From Panaeolus papilionaceus (taxonomy: Eukaryota > Basidiomycota > Agaricomycetes > Agaricales), in contig JADNRZ010000007.1 in NCBI GenBank assembly GCA_015501605.1, forward strand, positions 1,178,001 to 1,242,000: 64,000 nucleotides of DNA. The letters are read 5' to 3'. The translations under genes and the position numbers were made by a program. This document shows, in pieces, positions 1 to 12,903 of this stretch (position 1 is its first letter; each line of letters starts with the position of its first letter). Under the pieces are notes generated by a model. It was not told where the DNA came from. It saw only the letters and a program-made list of their open reading frames with translations, and did not search any database.

Positions 1-1229
1 TTTCTGCCTTCTGCATCTTTTTGGCTGGATTAGGTACGTCGTCGTCGTCACTGCACACCGTAGACGGGGTGCTAGGCTCTTCATCATCTTTTGATTTTTT
101 GGGGAGGAGGAATTCTTTCACAGATATCGGATTTTTGACAGTCTCTTTTAGGAAGAAGAAGGTGACCATCCATGCTATCGCTGAAAAGGTAGCAGGGACT
201 GCGCATGGCAAGAAGTAGGGGTGCTTTTTGTGAAACTCGCTGTTTCCAAACAGGCTGGGGAATCTCTCAGCGGGTCGAGCCAACGAACCGCCAATCATGG
301 GACCAAGCTTTAGGTCGGGATAAATGAGCCAAGACTAAAGTTAAACGAACAGGTTACTCACTGCGCTACCCGTAGACCAAGCAATGGGCTGATAAGCATA
401 CGCCTAAGATATTCGTGTTAGTTGACAGAAGTTAGTTTGAAGTGCGGCAATGTCTTACCCTTGAGATATTCGTGGTATCTGTCATCTCGGCCATAATGCT
501 ACCGTACCGAAGTATCAAGGTCAGCGGGAACTCCAAGAAATTACAGTAAATTCCGATGTACCTTTTGATGACACCAATATTACCATCTGAAGATGAATGA
601 CTGTCAGTTTAGGCACATGAAGTGGAGAGTTTGGAAGAGGTGACGCACTTAGTGCTCCGTTCAGAGCTCGGCTGGGGGAGTTAAGATAGAGCGTTTAGTC
701 GGCTTCCCGTAACGTGTGCTTCTAAAGATAGCTCACCTGAAAACCGCTCCCCAATACGTTGTAGACAAACCAAAGCAGAACATGGATAGCGACAGACCAA
801 ATAGCCCACTTAGGATGATAGGTTTTCTGCCGATACGATCTGAGAAGCGACTCCAGTGCAAGACGGTGAATGCCTGGGTGAGAAAGAACAGGGATTGCTA
901 CAAGAATCGTTTGAGCGACATGAGACGCGTTCAGATACCAAGGAATACACACCATGATCCCAACATAATATCCTACTTTACTTTCGTTTCCATGAGTGAC
1001 ACCCAAATCTCTAACAAGCTGTAAACTAGAATGAGACAATGGTGCGACATGCCATGGATTCGACACATACCTGGGGTGCAAATGGGTAGATGACCTGTGA
1101 TGTCAAGGGCTCTGCCAGCTGCAAGAACAATACGATGGAGAACTGGAACCATGGCAAGGGTGTTACTTTTGGCTTCTTTGCATTTTCGATGAGCAAAGGG
1201 GTCTCCTCGTCCACTGGCAAGGCTGTCAT
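1..1229 (-). CDS. MFS transporter, yeast/ZIFL-type (3' end beyond window)
   Basis: Probable twelve-helix major facilitator in a cell or vacuolar membrane; the substrate cannot be read from sequence. The N-terminus at 1229 starts MTALPVDEETPLLIE, a di-acidic/di-leucine cytosolic leader, followed by a first helix. After splicing, the next exons give LVRDLGVTHGNESKVGYY, then QSLFFLTQAFTVLHWSRFSD-RIGRKP. The last is the loop 2-3 signature (D-R-x-G-R-[KR]) of MFS proteins. Further exons on the minus strand down to base 1 carry TTNISRAYAYQPIAW and an acidic cytosolic C-tail. Introns include 1036-1073 and the stretches near 900-950. The stop codon lies outside the window. It is transcribed divergently from the transketolase-like gene, across 2.3 kb of non-coding DNA. 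The family call is firm; transported substrate is unknown. Confidence 0.85.
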
Positions 1230-3536
1230 GAATCGAGGTGGTTATTATCTGCTTAGACTGGTCCCTAACGCAAAGACCAGGGTAGTACCTCGACAGACAA
1301 AGTCAGAGGTAAGGTGAGTAGAAGGTAAGAAGGGGGAGGAGAAGAATCGGGAAGAAGGAAGTGGCTTGGGGTTAATAAATAAGGGTGCGAGAAAAAGATG
1401 GAATAATCTGTAGAAATTCCGCTTCCGACAGACCAGGGCATCCGGGATCAAGTCAAGTGTGGCTCCTCCATTTATCATTCGTCCGCTCCCATTGCCTGTT
1501 CGTTTAATTGATATTGTGACTAAGCGTAATCGAGTCAAGAGAAAAGAGCGCGGATGTTAACCGAACATTTGTAGATTTGATTCCCTTTCAAAGAGCTCCC
1601 ATTTTTTTCAAGATGGCCGTGAATCGTGACACTTTACTTCCACCCCATTGGGTATTTCATTTCCGCTGGTGAGGCGGCAGACTGAAATATTGATACTAGA
1701 ATGAATAGTCGGAGTAACCACCCGACGTCAATAGCAAGAACCTATAAGGGCAACTTGGGGCTGGAAGGGCGTCGGGGTGGTCATCATGATTGTAGACACA
1801 TGCCACCGTACAAGCGATTACAACTGCCTCCCAAAATAAATCCCAGGACCGTCTTGGCTTCCAACTATGACCAAATATGAGGATGGTCCTTTATTTAGTA
1901 CCTCGATGCGCTCAGTGCTCCATCGTTTACATTTAGGCTGCTTGGTCTACGTGACTCGTTGTGAGCATTACACGCTATCGATGTGCTACGGGTTTCACAG
2001 GGCGTTACGATATTGGGATGGTGGAGACTGACTCTAGGACGAGTAAATCCGATGCTTCAATTCACAGCAACTGCATTTATGTATTATCCATTGTACATAA
2101 GTCAATGGACCGTCATCAGACGCATTTGCCTTGACACGACAGCTGTGCAACCGACGTACATATGCTCAGGGAGTATCTTCTGATAGAACGAGAGGTCAGT
2201 ATTCTGGGTATTCGGTACGCCGTCGATGACAACGGACTTGATTCGAGAAAGATCCAATCCCTAGCGGCACCGTTCGCCGGTACTGACCTTCATCAGAACC
2301 CTAGCTATGTTTATGTTTCCTTCGTTCAACATGATTATCATCATGAATACCCTCTTCTGATGCCTCGGCGCATCGTACAACGGCGATGGTTGCAATACTT
2401 TCGCGATAACGGAGGTGATCGACCTGTGGACGTTAAAAACTCATCCCTATTCGACAGAAAGGTTCTGCTTTACAACATCTAGCATGATTCGTCACGATAA
2501 CTACTATGTACGACCAAGGACTTGCAATCGACAATATTGCCCTGCATCCTCACATCGACGAATGCAACACTTGGACGATCCTCTGTTGACAACGTTCGGG
2601 CTGATTCATGACGCCTACATACTGCCACCACACAAGGCGGGACGAGCGTCTTTTTTGGTGGAGCGAATATTTGCAAAAGGGTCGGCCAAGGATAACGCAA
2701 AAACCTCTCCACTCAAACGCACCTGCCTCCGTTGAGGTACCCTCACTTGGCGCCCCTATCTCCAATTGAGGGTTCATGCCGCCGGCTGATGTCGGAGCTT
2801 CAAACTGAGTTTGATGATTGACGTCGGAAAAAAACTTTATTTCTCAATCTTCAGGGTTGTCTTTGTCCTTTGCTCTCCAACACCGACCATACTCTGCTTG
2901 GATTTTGTTTCACAGTGAGTTTACTTTTTATTATCAAACCCTTGATTTTTTCTACCCATCTCTACATGACGATTTTCAAACCGAAAGCTTTAGGAAGTGC
3001 CGTCTGAAGGACTCCATTTTGGAGTAACCCACGTCGATACTCGGTTCTCTGATCCTCTTCGTCCTTCTCCATTCTCATATTTTTGAGACTTTTATGCTGA
3101 CCCAATTTCTGTCTCTCAGATGTAATTTATCCGTCGCACTAGTAATAGATACGTATCTACAATCTGTGCTGGAGAAGAACGTGCGCCTTAGGCTAATCAA
3201 TGAAGAACGTGTTTACCCAACTTTTTCTGTTTTCGTCCCGTGAATTTTCCTATTCCTGTCTGCCCTACTGGCTTCTGCTCATATCTGACGTCTGTGGTCT
3301 TCGACTCTTGATGAATATCCGTTGAAAGATAACGAACCAATGGATTCCGGATCAGTGTGCCACCCAGAAGGTATATCTCCCAACATGACGATGTGAAAGA
3401 GTCCAAAGTATAAAAAGCCTGGATCACACCTAGATTCGATGCTCAAATAAGCTTTTCTCACTCCAAAACCCATAACTCAATTTGAATCCCTCTTCCCCGC
3501 CAGTTCCCTATCTATCTTCTGCAGTAAACTATCATC
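1230..3536. other. Intergenic region between divergent MFS and transketolase-like genes
   Basis: No open frame here has conserved motifs or a consistent exon chain. Short frames on both strands lack splice-linked continuations. The right end holds the promoter of the transketolase-like gene, including a TATA box near 3409, and pyrimidine-rich leader sequence. Confidence 0.5.
3409..3416 (+). promoter_or_regulatory. TATA box of transketolase-like gene
   Basis: TATAAAAA lies 121 nt upstream of the ATG at 3537. It is followed by a C/T-rich leader (3480-3530) typical of strongly expressed fungal genes. Confidence 0.55.
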
Positions 3537-6270
3537 ATGTCCGACACTTTCCCAATCGATCTAAAGCAATTCAAGAAGTAATATCTCGCGTTGCTTCGCG
3601 CTTGCGTCTCTCTAATGCTGTTAATACAGATTGACTCTCGATCCCAGCAAGCCTAAGCTGTCGGATGAGGAGAGAAGCACGCTCAAGGCGAACATCCAGC
3701 TCCTTCGTGACGCTATCGTCTTGTTCACGGCGACTGGTGCGGCTCGTGGAGTCAGCGGGCACACTGGCAAGTCACCGTATATCGCGTTTGACATGGTTGC
3801 TAGCTAAAATACCTTGTAGGTGGTGCATACGATACCGTCCCCGAAGTTTGCATCTTGCTAGCCCTCTTCAACCATTCGTCTCGCTTTTATGATACTATCT
3901 TCGATGAAGCAGGTAAGGATCGCTTTGGCGGTTGAATGCGTTTGGTTTAATCCCTGTTAGGACACCGTGTCGCCACTCAATATATCCTCGCTGCTCTGAA
4001 CGGTGACATCCCCGCTGAGCACTTGCTTCGTTATCGAGAAGCCGAGTCTGCACTCCCTGGTCATCCCGAGCTGGGACTCACCCCAGGAGTCAAGTTCTCC
4101 TCTGGGCGATTGGGACACATGTGGTGCGTATCTCATTGCGTCATCGAAGCGTCTTTCCTTCATTTCCAATTCCATCTTCATTTTCATTTTGAATTTCATT
4201 TTCTCATAATTTCAAATTATTTTCAGGCCTCTCGTCAACGGCGTCGCATTTGCGAACCGCGATAAAGTCGTTTTCTGCTTAGGCTCGGATGGAGCTCAAC
4301 AAGAAGGTGACGACGACGAGGCTGCGAGACTTGCTGTTGCGCAGAACTTGAACGTTAAGATTTTGATCGATGATAACGACGTCACGATTGCCGGCCATCC
4401 ATCCCAATATTTGAAAGGCTATGACGTAGCCAAGAACCTTGAAGGCAAAGGCATGAAGGTCGTCACTGTTCAAGGCGAGGACATTGACCAACTTTGGTCT
4501 GGTATCCACCAAGTCATCAATCATGATGGTCCTGCAGCTGGTAAGTCGTTATTGGAGTATCCTTTTGGTTTGTTTTGTTGACTTGTTGCTGCAAGTCGTG
4601 GCTAAGCGCCTTATGGCTCCTGGTATCCCGACCATTGAGGGCAGCCCCCATGGTCACGATGTCATCCCCGTCAAGGCGGCTGTTCAATACCTCGAACAAC
4701 GAGGATACGCTCACCTCACTGGGTTGTACGATAACATCAAGCCACGCACCAACCCATACCTTTATGTTGGATCTTCCAAAGAAATTGGCGCTAACCGAGT
4801 GGTGTTTGGAGAGGCTGTCAACATGGTCCTCGATCCTTTGTCGAAGGAGGAAGCAGCTCGCAGGGTTATGGTTATTGATAGTAAGTGCCCAGCAGAACCA
4901 AGGGGATCGTTGGCTGATGAAGACTTACAGGTGATTTGGAGGGTTCCACTGGTTTGAAGGTGATCCATCAAAAGCATCCAGAGGTTTTCGTTCCCTCTGG
5001 TATCATGGAACGAGGCAACTTCTCTGCAGCTGCTGGCTTTGGATTTGCTCCAGATAAATTTGGAGTCTTCTCCACCTTCTCTGCATTCTTGGAGATGGTT
5101 ATTTCCGAGATTACGATGGCGCGTTTGAATAACTGCAATGTGTTGTGTCATTTCTCTCACTCAGGAGGTAGGTTTCCGTGTAGTTTCCGTAATACAGTTG
5201 ATTGACGATGTCATGCAGTTGACGAGGTCTGTGTCTGTTCTTGATGTTTCTTTCTATGATTCTAATACGTCCCGAATACTGTTTAATTAATACTCCAGAT
5301 GGTAAGTAACTCACACTGGTTCTTTGTTTTCGTGTCTAATCCACAGCTCTGTTTTCCCCAGGCCGACAACACTTGTCACTTTGGTATGCTTCTTGGGCAC
5401 CCAATTCGTTCGTGTTGTTGACAGTGATCCCCTAGGCGTCAACAATATGTTCGCCGATAACGGTTTGTCGGATGTTCGCTCATTCCTCTACTTCCCCGCC
5501 GATCCTACCCAAATGGTTGCCGTCGTCAAGCGCGTCTTCTTTGAACGTGGAATCAGATTCATCTTTTCGACTCGATCCAAGGTCCCCTGGATCTTGAAAG
5601 AAAACGGAGAAAGATTCTACGACGATCAATACGAATTCGTTCCCGGAAAGGATGAGGTCATTGCAGAGGGTACTGCAGGATATGTTGTGTCCTTTGGAGA
5701 GATGCTCTATCGCTCTTGGGATGCAGTTTTGAAATGCAGAAGGGAAGGATTGGACGTTGGTTTGATCAACAAGCCTTCGCTCAACGTCGTTGATGAACAG
5801 GTTGGTGATCATTTTCCCATAACTGCCTCTTTATTTAAATCACACTGACGCGTTTTTATAGATGATGAGTAAGATTGGACAGACTCCGTTCGTTTTGGTC
5901 GTTGAATCATTCAATCAAAAGACTGGTGTATGTATAAATTCTCGCTGAATGCTCCGCCGTGCTTATTTGATCATTATAGCTTGGATCTAAATTTGGAACA
6001 TGGCTCTTGGAGCGCGGACTCACACCCAGGTACGGCTACATGGGAACTACGAAGGAAGGTACGTAGACTCTAGCACGCATGGTTGATTGATTTACCAATT
6101 TCTGAATGGGTGTATTTTCAGGATGCGGAGGTCTATGGGAGCAAATTCCTTATCAAAACCTAGACCCTGGATGTTTGTGGTTTTATTTTTATCTTATGAT
6201 GGATGCATGCTAATCATGGGGACAATTATTCGCAGCTATTGTGGTGAAGATCAAGCAGCTTAGTCAATGA
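3537..6270 (+). CDS. Transketolase-like thiamine diphosphate enzyme
   Basis: Transketolase-family enzyme that would move two-carbon keto units with a ThDP cofactor in the cytosol. The spliced protein is about 680-700 aa and starts MSDTFPIDLKQFKK. The N-terminal ThDP domain has RGVSGHTGGAYDTVPEV (the conserved H-x-G-G) and a cofactor loop CLGSDGAQQEG followed by DDNDVTIAGHP. The central pyrimidine-binding domain has ADNTCHFG and NNMFADNGLSD. The C-terminal domain ends SIVVKIKQLSQ. It belongs to the transketolase-like subgroup rather than canonical TKL1, because the cofactor motif is GSDG..EG. The exon structure is unusual: a GC-AG intron at 3767-3819 is needed to restore H-T-G-G, and two micro-exons lie at 5219-5226 and 5299-5301. 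The start was chosen from the first exon 3537-3577, whose splice to 3630 keeps the frame. The substrate is uncertain. Confidence 0.88.
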
Positions 6271-6803
6271 GCTGAGCGACAGGTGATAGATCGTTGATTT
6301 GGATGCGTTGGGCGCTGTGCTTAATTCGAAAATATCCTGAAGATCACCCCGGCGGCGGAATCGAAAGCAAGAAATTGTAACTTTTTATGTGTATTTTGTG
6401 TGGTATTATATCCTGTAGAACGATGTAACTCGTCGAAATTCTATGTCAGGTGGTGCGACTGCCTAGACTCGACCTTGCTGATGTCTGCGCAAAAGTTTCT
6501 CGATTCGGATAGTTTTTGCGGTGCTGATGAACCACGAGGTGTGGCTTCGTCGTTCACATCCCCTTGGTCTCCAACTGGATACTTCGGACGTTTGTGTTGA
6601 TGGATATTCGAAGAAGTGTGATATGGCTATCAGTTGTATCAATTGCATCCATTTGTTTTGGGCAACATCTGCCCATGTCTGTCGTCCATTCTTGGGGCTC
6701 CAGGAACCCTGTCTCGTTTGGGCGTCCACGGCCGAGGACATACTTAAGGAGGCGGAATGCAAGAAGACAGAAGCATTAATCAGACCCTACCCCCGTTCAC
6801 ATT
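6271..6803. other. Intergenic spacer
   Basis: 3' region of the transketolase-like gene and 5' region of homogentisate dioxygenase. Open frames across 6400-6860 on both strands are short and have no splice-supported continuation. I see no repeat or RNA gene. Confidence 0.5.
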
Positions 6804-9029
6804 ATGCCTCTCGACGCTTCCGGTGCTACTGCAAAGACTGTCTTTGCCACTACTCCCAATGAGAAGGACCCCTACACATATCAAGTTGGCTTTGGGAACA
6901 GATTCGCAAGCGAGGCTCTGTGAGTGATATGCTATATTCCGTTCTTTGGTGCACTCTGTTGACTCCCGGTGCTGCTCATCAGTCCAGGTGCTTTGCCCCA
7001 TGCTCAGAACAGCCCACAGAAGAACAAATATGACCTCTACACTGAGGGAGTGAGTGGAGATGGATATCATTCCGACAAACTTCTCATCTTATCAATTGCC
7101 TGTAATAGATGACTGGAGCATCATTTGTCGCGCCTAGGGCGGAAAATCTTTCCACGTATGTCGAGTTCCTTTCATGTTCTTTGGAGTCTTTGCTGAATGG
7201 TTCTGTGAAACTTTAGATGGATTTATCGCATCAGACCTTCTGTTGCTCACCAAGGCTTCACTCGTCTTCCGGACAACAAGGATGTAAGGCAACAACTGCG
7301 CTCTCCCTACCTTGTGATTATTGATGGTATCTTGTGCAGCTCGAATCGTGCTTCTTGCCTCTGAACCCCAAAGTCCACATCAGTCCCACCCAACTCGCTT
7401 GGCATCCCTTCGCTCTTCCACCAGACAATGAAAAAGTCGACTGGGTCGATGGACTCAAAACCATTGCTGGCAACGGCGACCCAACGCTTCACGAGGGCCT
7501 TGCTGTTCACATGTATCTCGCCAACACTTCGATGGATAAGAAGGCCTTTTGTAATACGGATGGAGATATGTTGATTTTGCCTCAACAAGGCCGGTTGGAT
7601 ATCCAAACGGAGTTTGGAAAGTGAGTGCAGTAAGCGTTCTGCAGGTGCTTGTTTCTGATCGTGATCATTGTGATAGGCTTATGGTGCGCTCGGGCGAGCT
7701 TTGTGTGATCCAGCGTGGTATGAAGTTCAAGGTCACCCTCCCTGATGGTCCTTCACGTGGATGTAAGTGCTCGAACATGCTCTTGTGATTCGAGAGCTAA
7801 GGTTTGTTGTAGATATTCAAGAAATCTATGGTGCTCATTATACTTTGCCTGAACTTGGACCCCTTGGTGGCCATGGTCTTGCGAATGCTCGGGACTTCGA
7901 ACATCCCGTCGCTTCGTTCGATATTGACCAAAGCCCTTGGACTAGTGAGTTTTTCTGGTGCAATTGAACCAACTGGTAACTAACACACCTGTTCTATTAG
8001 TTGTATACAAGTAAATTTATCTCATTTTTACATCACTGTTGCGATTCTAATGCGCTTTAAAGGGTCGGCGGTCAACTTCATGCTTGCCATCAGGAGCATA
8101 CCCCCTTCGATGTCGTTGCCTGGCACGGAAAGTAAGTCCAGATGCCTTCTGAACGTTGAACATTGTTTCGATTGCTCATGATATCAGCTATGTCCCATAC
8201 AAATACGCCCTCGAGAAATTCGTCAATGTTGGAAGTATCTCAAAAGACCACATTGACCCCTCTATCTTCTGCGTTCTGACAGCCAAATCGAAGCAACCTG
8301 GTGTTCCCTTGGCAGATTTCTTGATCTTCAGTCCTCGATGGGATGTTGCGAGCAACACATTCAGGCCTCCTGTAGGTGGAGTTCGAGTGTGTGGATATCG
8401 AAGTGCATAGATGCTGATAGTTATCCAGTATTACCACCGTAACTCTTCCACTGAGTTTATGGGTCTGCTCTATGGTGTGTATGGCGGTCGAAGTGATGGA
8501 TTCCAGCCCGGTAAGTCTATCGAGCTCGATATATTCAGTTGACTTCCCTGCTCACTTGTCGTTGTAGGTGGCGCAAGTTTCGAAACTGGTTTCTGTCCTC
8601 ACGGAGGTTAGTGTTGAACTTCTGAGCATCACACATCAAACTGAACCCTTTCCATAGTTTCCTACGACGTGTTCAAGAGTGCAACTGAAGCTGACCTCCA
8701 GCCTATGAGGATCTCCGAAGGAACGATTGGTACGCATTTGACTGCTTCGACGCGTAAATCTTGTTCCTCAATGTTTTGTCAGCTTTCATGTTTGAATCAA
8801 GCTTCATGTTTACCATTACCGACTACGCGATGAACCGTTCTGGGAAGCTGCATAGTAAGCTCGTTTTCTCGCGTGGTATTGGGGGGTGAATTCTGACGGG
8901 GGTTTATTAGTGCACGAGCCCTCGATGTGGGACAATCTCAAGGCCCAGTTCATGAACCACCTGCCACAGATTAACGCTGATTTGAAAGCTGCTAATCTGC
9001 CAGAGTTGGGCTCCGAGCAGAAGCAATAA
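6804..9029 (+). CDS. hmgA: Homogentisate 1,2-dioxygenase
   Basis: Non-haem Fe(II) ring-cleaving dioxygenase that turns homogentisate into maleylacetoacetate in phenylalanine/tyrosine catabolism. The protein starts [14 protein letters not shown] and runs through about 12 short exons to ELGSEQKQ. Diagnostic blocks in order are [116 protein letters not shown] and [15 protein letters not shown]. The His-rich block near 8085-8180 and CPHG near 8595 fall where family iron and catalytic residues are found. Length (about 470-490 aa by eye) fits the family. No other tyrosine-degradation gene (maleylacetoacetate isomerase, fumarylacetoacetase, HPPD) lies beside it in this window, so it is not part of a visible catabolic cluster here. 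Confidence 0.96.
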
Positions 9030-9355
9030 TTAATGAAAAAAAAAACTGAGAGTCTGAGATCTTTACAAGATTATGTTGTTCGAATTGTCGTTTATAGATT
9101 TAATTGTTTCGAAAAACTGTGAAATTTGTATAAATTTACAAGGATAAAATATGGACACAAAGAACAATGTATGACTGTTGAAATATTGCTGTGAACAATC
9201 GCGGCTGATGCTGTTGCGTTGTCGTTGTGCCCCTATCTTTACGCGTTCGGACCGGTTGTTGATTGTCACGTTTACGCCTGCCCTAAACACTGGTCGTCGC
9301 GGCGATCAGTCGCGTGAACAAAGTTGGACAACATTTAACATTTCTCAGACGCGCT

Positions 9356-12300
9356 ATGAAACGACGGGGGAACAAATCGCACAAGGCTAGTACTCATGGT
9401 ATTTGGTTTATGAAGATGTTAATCGTGTTTTCTAGGTTCCTAATGTCAAACTACGGCCTGCCGCGCCAGGTTCATATGCCAAAATAGCGACGGAGTGTCT
9501 ATGGGCAGAGGAGACCCAGCCTGGCAGCGACGACATGGCCCTGGTGGACTCGTGTCCTCGTCCATTCAAGAACGTAGTAATATGCGCGACTGGAGTAACG
9601 GATAAGGTGAGCATTGACAGACTTGGTTGTCGACACGATCTGACGTTGGTCACAAGCCTACGATATTCAAACAAGCTGTTGAACTGGGAGCGGTTCCTAC
9701 ACCTGCGTTCACTGACAAGGTTACACATCTAATTGCTGAATCACATGGCGGTGCAAAGTATGGTGTAAGTGGTTTCATTATCTGAGCAAATGTCGCGCTC
9801 TCAATCTACACAGTGTGCAATCGAACGCAAAATTCCTATTCTCATGCCTTCATGGATCACAGAGAATTATCAAATCTGGCTGCAGGGAGATGACGTTGAG
9901 CTAGAGGAGGTATGTACACCTTGAAAACGCGTGTTATCATGTTCTGAAGTCTAGTCTGCAGAGCATGAAGGGTCATCGTCTACCCATTTTCTCTGATGTC
10001 GTCATGTCGCTCTCTGGAATCACTGACCTTAAACGACAAGCCACCATTACGAAGATTTTGAAGTCACATCAAGGGCAATTGCTGCAGAACATCGAACGAC
10101 CAGTCCGCGTCACCCATCTTCTCTGCTCAGGGGACGAAATCACAGACAAAATCCAGCTTGCCGAAAAGTTCAACCGCAAAGGCGAAGCAAATATCCGTAT
10201 CGTCTGGGAGGAATGGTTTTGGGACTCGCTCGACTTCGGTGGGAGGTTTGATGAAGCGAAATATGAGGTGCAAAATCCTCGACCGACGAGGAAGAGTTTG
10301 GCTGAATGTGAGTATGTTTCCATAGCCAAGCTCATCGTAATTAATTCTTATATAGCTGGGACTCCTCCACCTCCATCTTCAGCAGTTACATCTGACGAAC
10401 CTGAGTCTGCAGTCTCGCCCCTTCCTCCAGCAGCGGTCCTGAAAGCGTTGCAGAAGTCTGCTACGACAAACTCGGAAGAAGCAGAGGATGAGCTTGCATT
10501 CATCAAAGTTCTTCCGGCCGTTACACTCCAGCTTTGGGGTGGGCTTCTACAGAAACGTGGCTACCAGATCACTGACGGCGAAGTAATTCTCAGCCCCTCG
10601 AAAGACGGAGACTCCACCAAGAAGAAGCTTCCCGTTATGCCAGCCTCTCCATCCAAGCCCATTTTGGCAGAGGGCGCCAGTGTGATTTCCTCATTTAGAC
10701 GAGCCAATTCATTCGCTCCTGCTCTGCACGCCAAAGAACCCAACGCATCTAGGCAATTGCCGTTCAGGAGAACTGCTACAACCTCGGCGATGACACTGGG
10801 CAACAACGCCCAAAATGCGGCTGGTTCTTCCAGAGTGCCGCTTCCTGAAGTTGCAGGTGGGCAACAGGGCAATGTCTGGGCGCCCACATCATCAGCGCCA
10901 GTGACCAAGATTTTCCTTGGTATGACAATCAGAGCCCTAGGTGAAGCTAAAGCCCCAAATGTTCGGATAGCTGTTGAACAACTTGGTGGAAAGATGAGCA
11001 ACAGTGATGATGAGGATGTGGACTTCATCGTTGTGAGGTTGATCAGGTGTGTTTCACATATTATCATTGCGTAGGAGGAGTGACGCTAACGTCAGTTTCG
11101 TTTCAAGTGGCAGCAAAATCTTCTGTGAAGAGGAAGACTCTATAATTAGAGCGAAATACCGTACAGAGTGTTGGCTAGAGAAGTGTCTTCATGAAGAGAG
11201 AATCTGCGAACCCGAAGAAAATCCCGCTTATGTTCCACTGGCCATTTCCTTGCCAGTTTCAGGTATGCCCCTCGTTGTTTATTGAAAAACAAATTCTGAC
11301 TGTCGTCCAGGTGCTGAGAAACTCATTCTCGCATTCTCTGGGTTTGATCAATCAGAAGTCCTTTCGCTGCAGAGATTATTCCGTGCTCTAGGTAGGTCCC
11401 CGAGTTAAGCTAAGTCGAAAATTTTCTGATGGCCTCTCTAGGGATCAATCACTCCAAGGTCTTCTCCAGAAAATGCACGCACCTCCTCTGCCCATCAGGG
11501 AAAGGTCCGAAGTTTGATAAAGCCGCAGAATGGAACGTCCCTGTTGTCAACATGAATTTCCTTCGTTCTATGTGCATTGACGGACAAATCGTACTTCGCC
11601 CGGAATTCATCGTGCATGGACCTAGTGAAACCGAGGAACCAGAGATTGTACCGATTGACAGGAAAGGAAAACAGAAAGCTGTTGAACAATTCAAAACTCA
11701 TGTCGCTGAAGAACCTATGGAAATCGACCAGAAGGGCCAACCCATCAATGACATTACCAACAGTAAGTCTCTATCCTTTATTCTCATATTTCCCCAGTTA
11801 ATCATGATGTTAGATGCTCAAGACTCTGTAAACCCAATTGCACCTGGCAAGCGAGCAGAGCTAACGCGTGAACCCACATTAATCTTGCCCACTACCCAAA
11901 GTTCGGGGAACTTTTCCTTTGGGCTTCCCAATAGCTTGCTCTCGAATTCCACAGGATCATTTGGACGGTCCAGTTCATTTGCTCTACCCTCGGGTTATGT
12001 TACACCTGCCCTCAACGGAGCACCTCACACTGTCAGTCCCGTCAAACGCCACGCCGCCAGTCTTACACGAGATGGCACCCTTCCTCAACTCGCACCTCAT
12101 CAAGACGACGGCGATTTCTTCATTCCATCTTCGAAGTCACCCTCGCCGATGAAGTCCCTGGATGAGAAGAAAGAAGCGTTCAATCGGGCATCTCTCTCCC
12201 CTGCCAAACTCGATAGAGCTGCGTCAGATCTTCAGCAGAGAATCACATCGTTGTTGGGTAAACGACCTTCGGATGGGGATCAAGTAGATGCTGGAGCTGA

Positions 12301-12710
12301 ACAGCCCACAGGACGGGCGAAACGCTCCCGACCCCAAAGGCCAAAGGTATGTCTGGACGTGCAATTTTCAGTTAATTTCCCGACTGAACAATACTTTTTT
12401 GCAGGCACCATTGAGACAGAGCTCAAGGAGGAATGTTATTGAAGCTAAGGCTCGCGCTGCTTCATCTTCACCACCCAACGAATTTGCTGGGCAAAACAAC
12501 CCTTTTGTTGATGGCCGACTTGGGGAGGAGAGTTACGAGGGACTGGCGAGTGTCAAAGGCGAGGATCACAGTATACGAGTTATGTATGAAGATCCAGGGC
12601 AGCGGGAGGAGAAGGAACGGCTTTTGAAGCTTTTACAAGCTGATAATGCCACTGGTACGACTAGTAGCAATGGCGCAAGGCGGAGAAGTACTCGTGTGGG
12701 TGGTTTCTGA
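9356..12710 (+). CDS. Four-BRCT checkpoint/replication scaffold (Dpb11/Rad4/TopBP1 type)
   Basis: Nuclear scaffold expected to bind phosphorylated partners in replication initiation and the DNA-damage checkpoint. BRCT1 (about 9556-9910) contains FKNVVICATGVTDKPTIF and the conserved Trp in LMPSWITEN. BRCT2 (about 9965-10270) contains VRVTHLLCSGD and IVWEEWFWDSLDF. BRCT3 (about 10897-11270) starts TKIFLGMTIRALGEAK. BRCT4 (about 11310-11640) has CTHLLCPSGKGPKF. Two tandem pairs followed by a long Ser/Pro-rich tail with a basic stretch (AKRSRPQRPK) match the Dpb11/Rad4 plan. The start was placed at ATG 9356 (MKRRGNKSHK), which joins VPNVKLRPAAPG through an inferred GC-AG intron at 9386-9435. The other introns are ordinary and short. 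Rtt107-like proteins are the alternative, but the BRCT1 signature favours Dpb11/Rad4. Confidence 0.88.
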
Positions 12711-12903
12711 TTTTTGGATTATTTTGGTAGACATTTTATTTGTGTGCTGCTTGTTGAGACCTCGGTCTTTAAGATATCTAAGAGCACATTGTTGTATTTT
12801 ATTCTTATATCATTTCACTCATCTACATGGATGTAATAAACCATGCTACTGGCTATGCGGTTTTGTGAAAATTGGATGACATGTATCTGCACTACAGGTA
12901 AGA

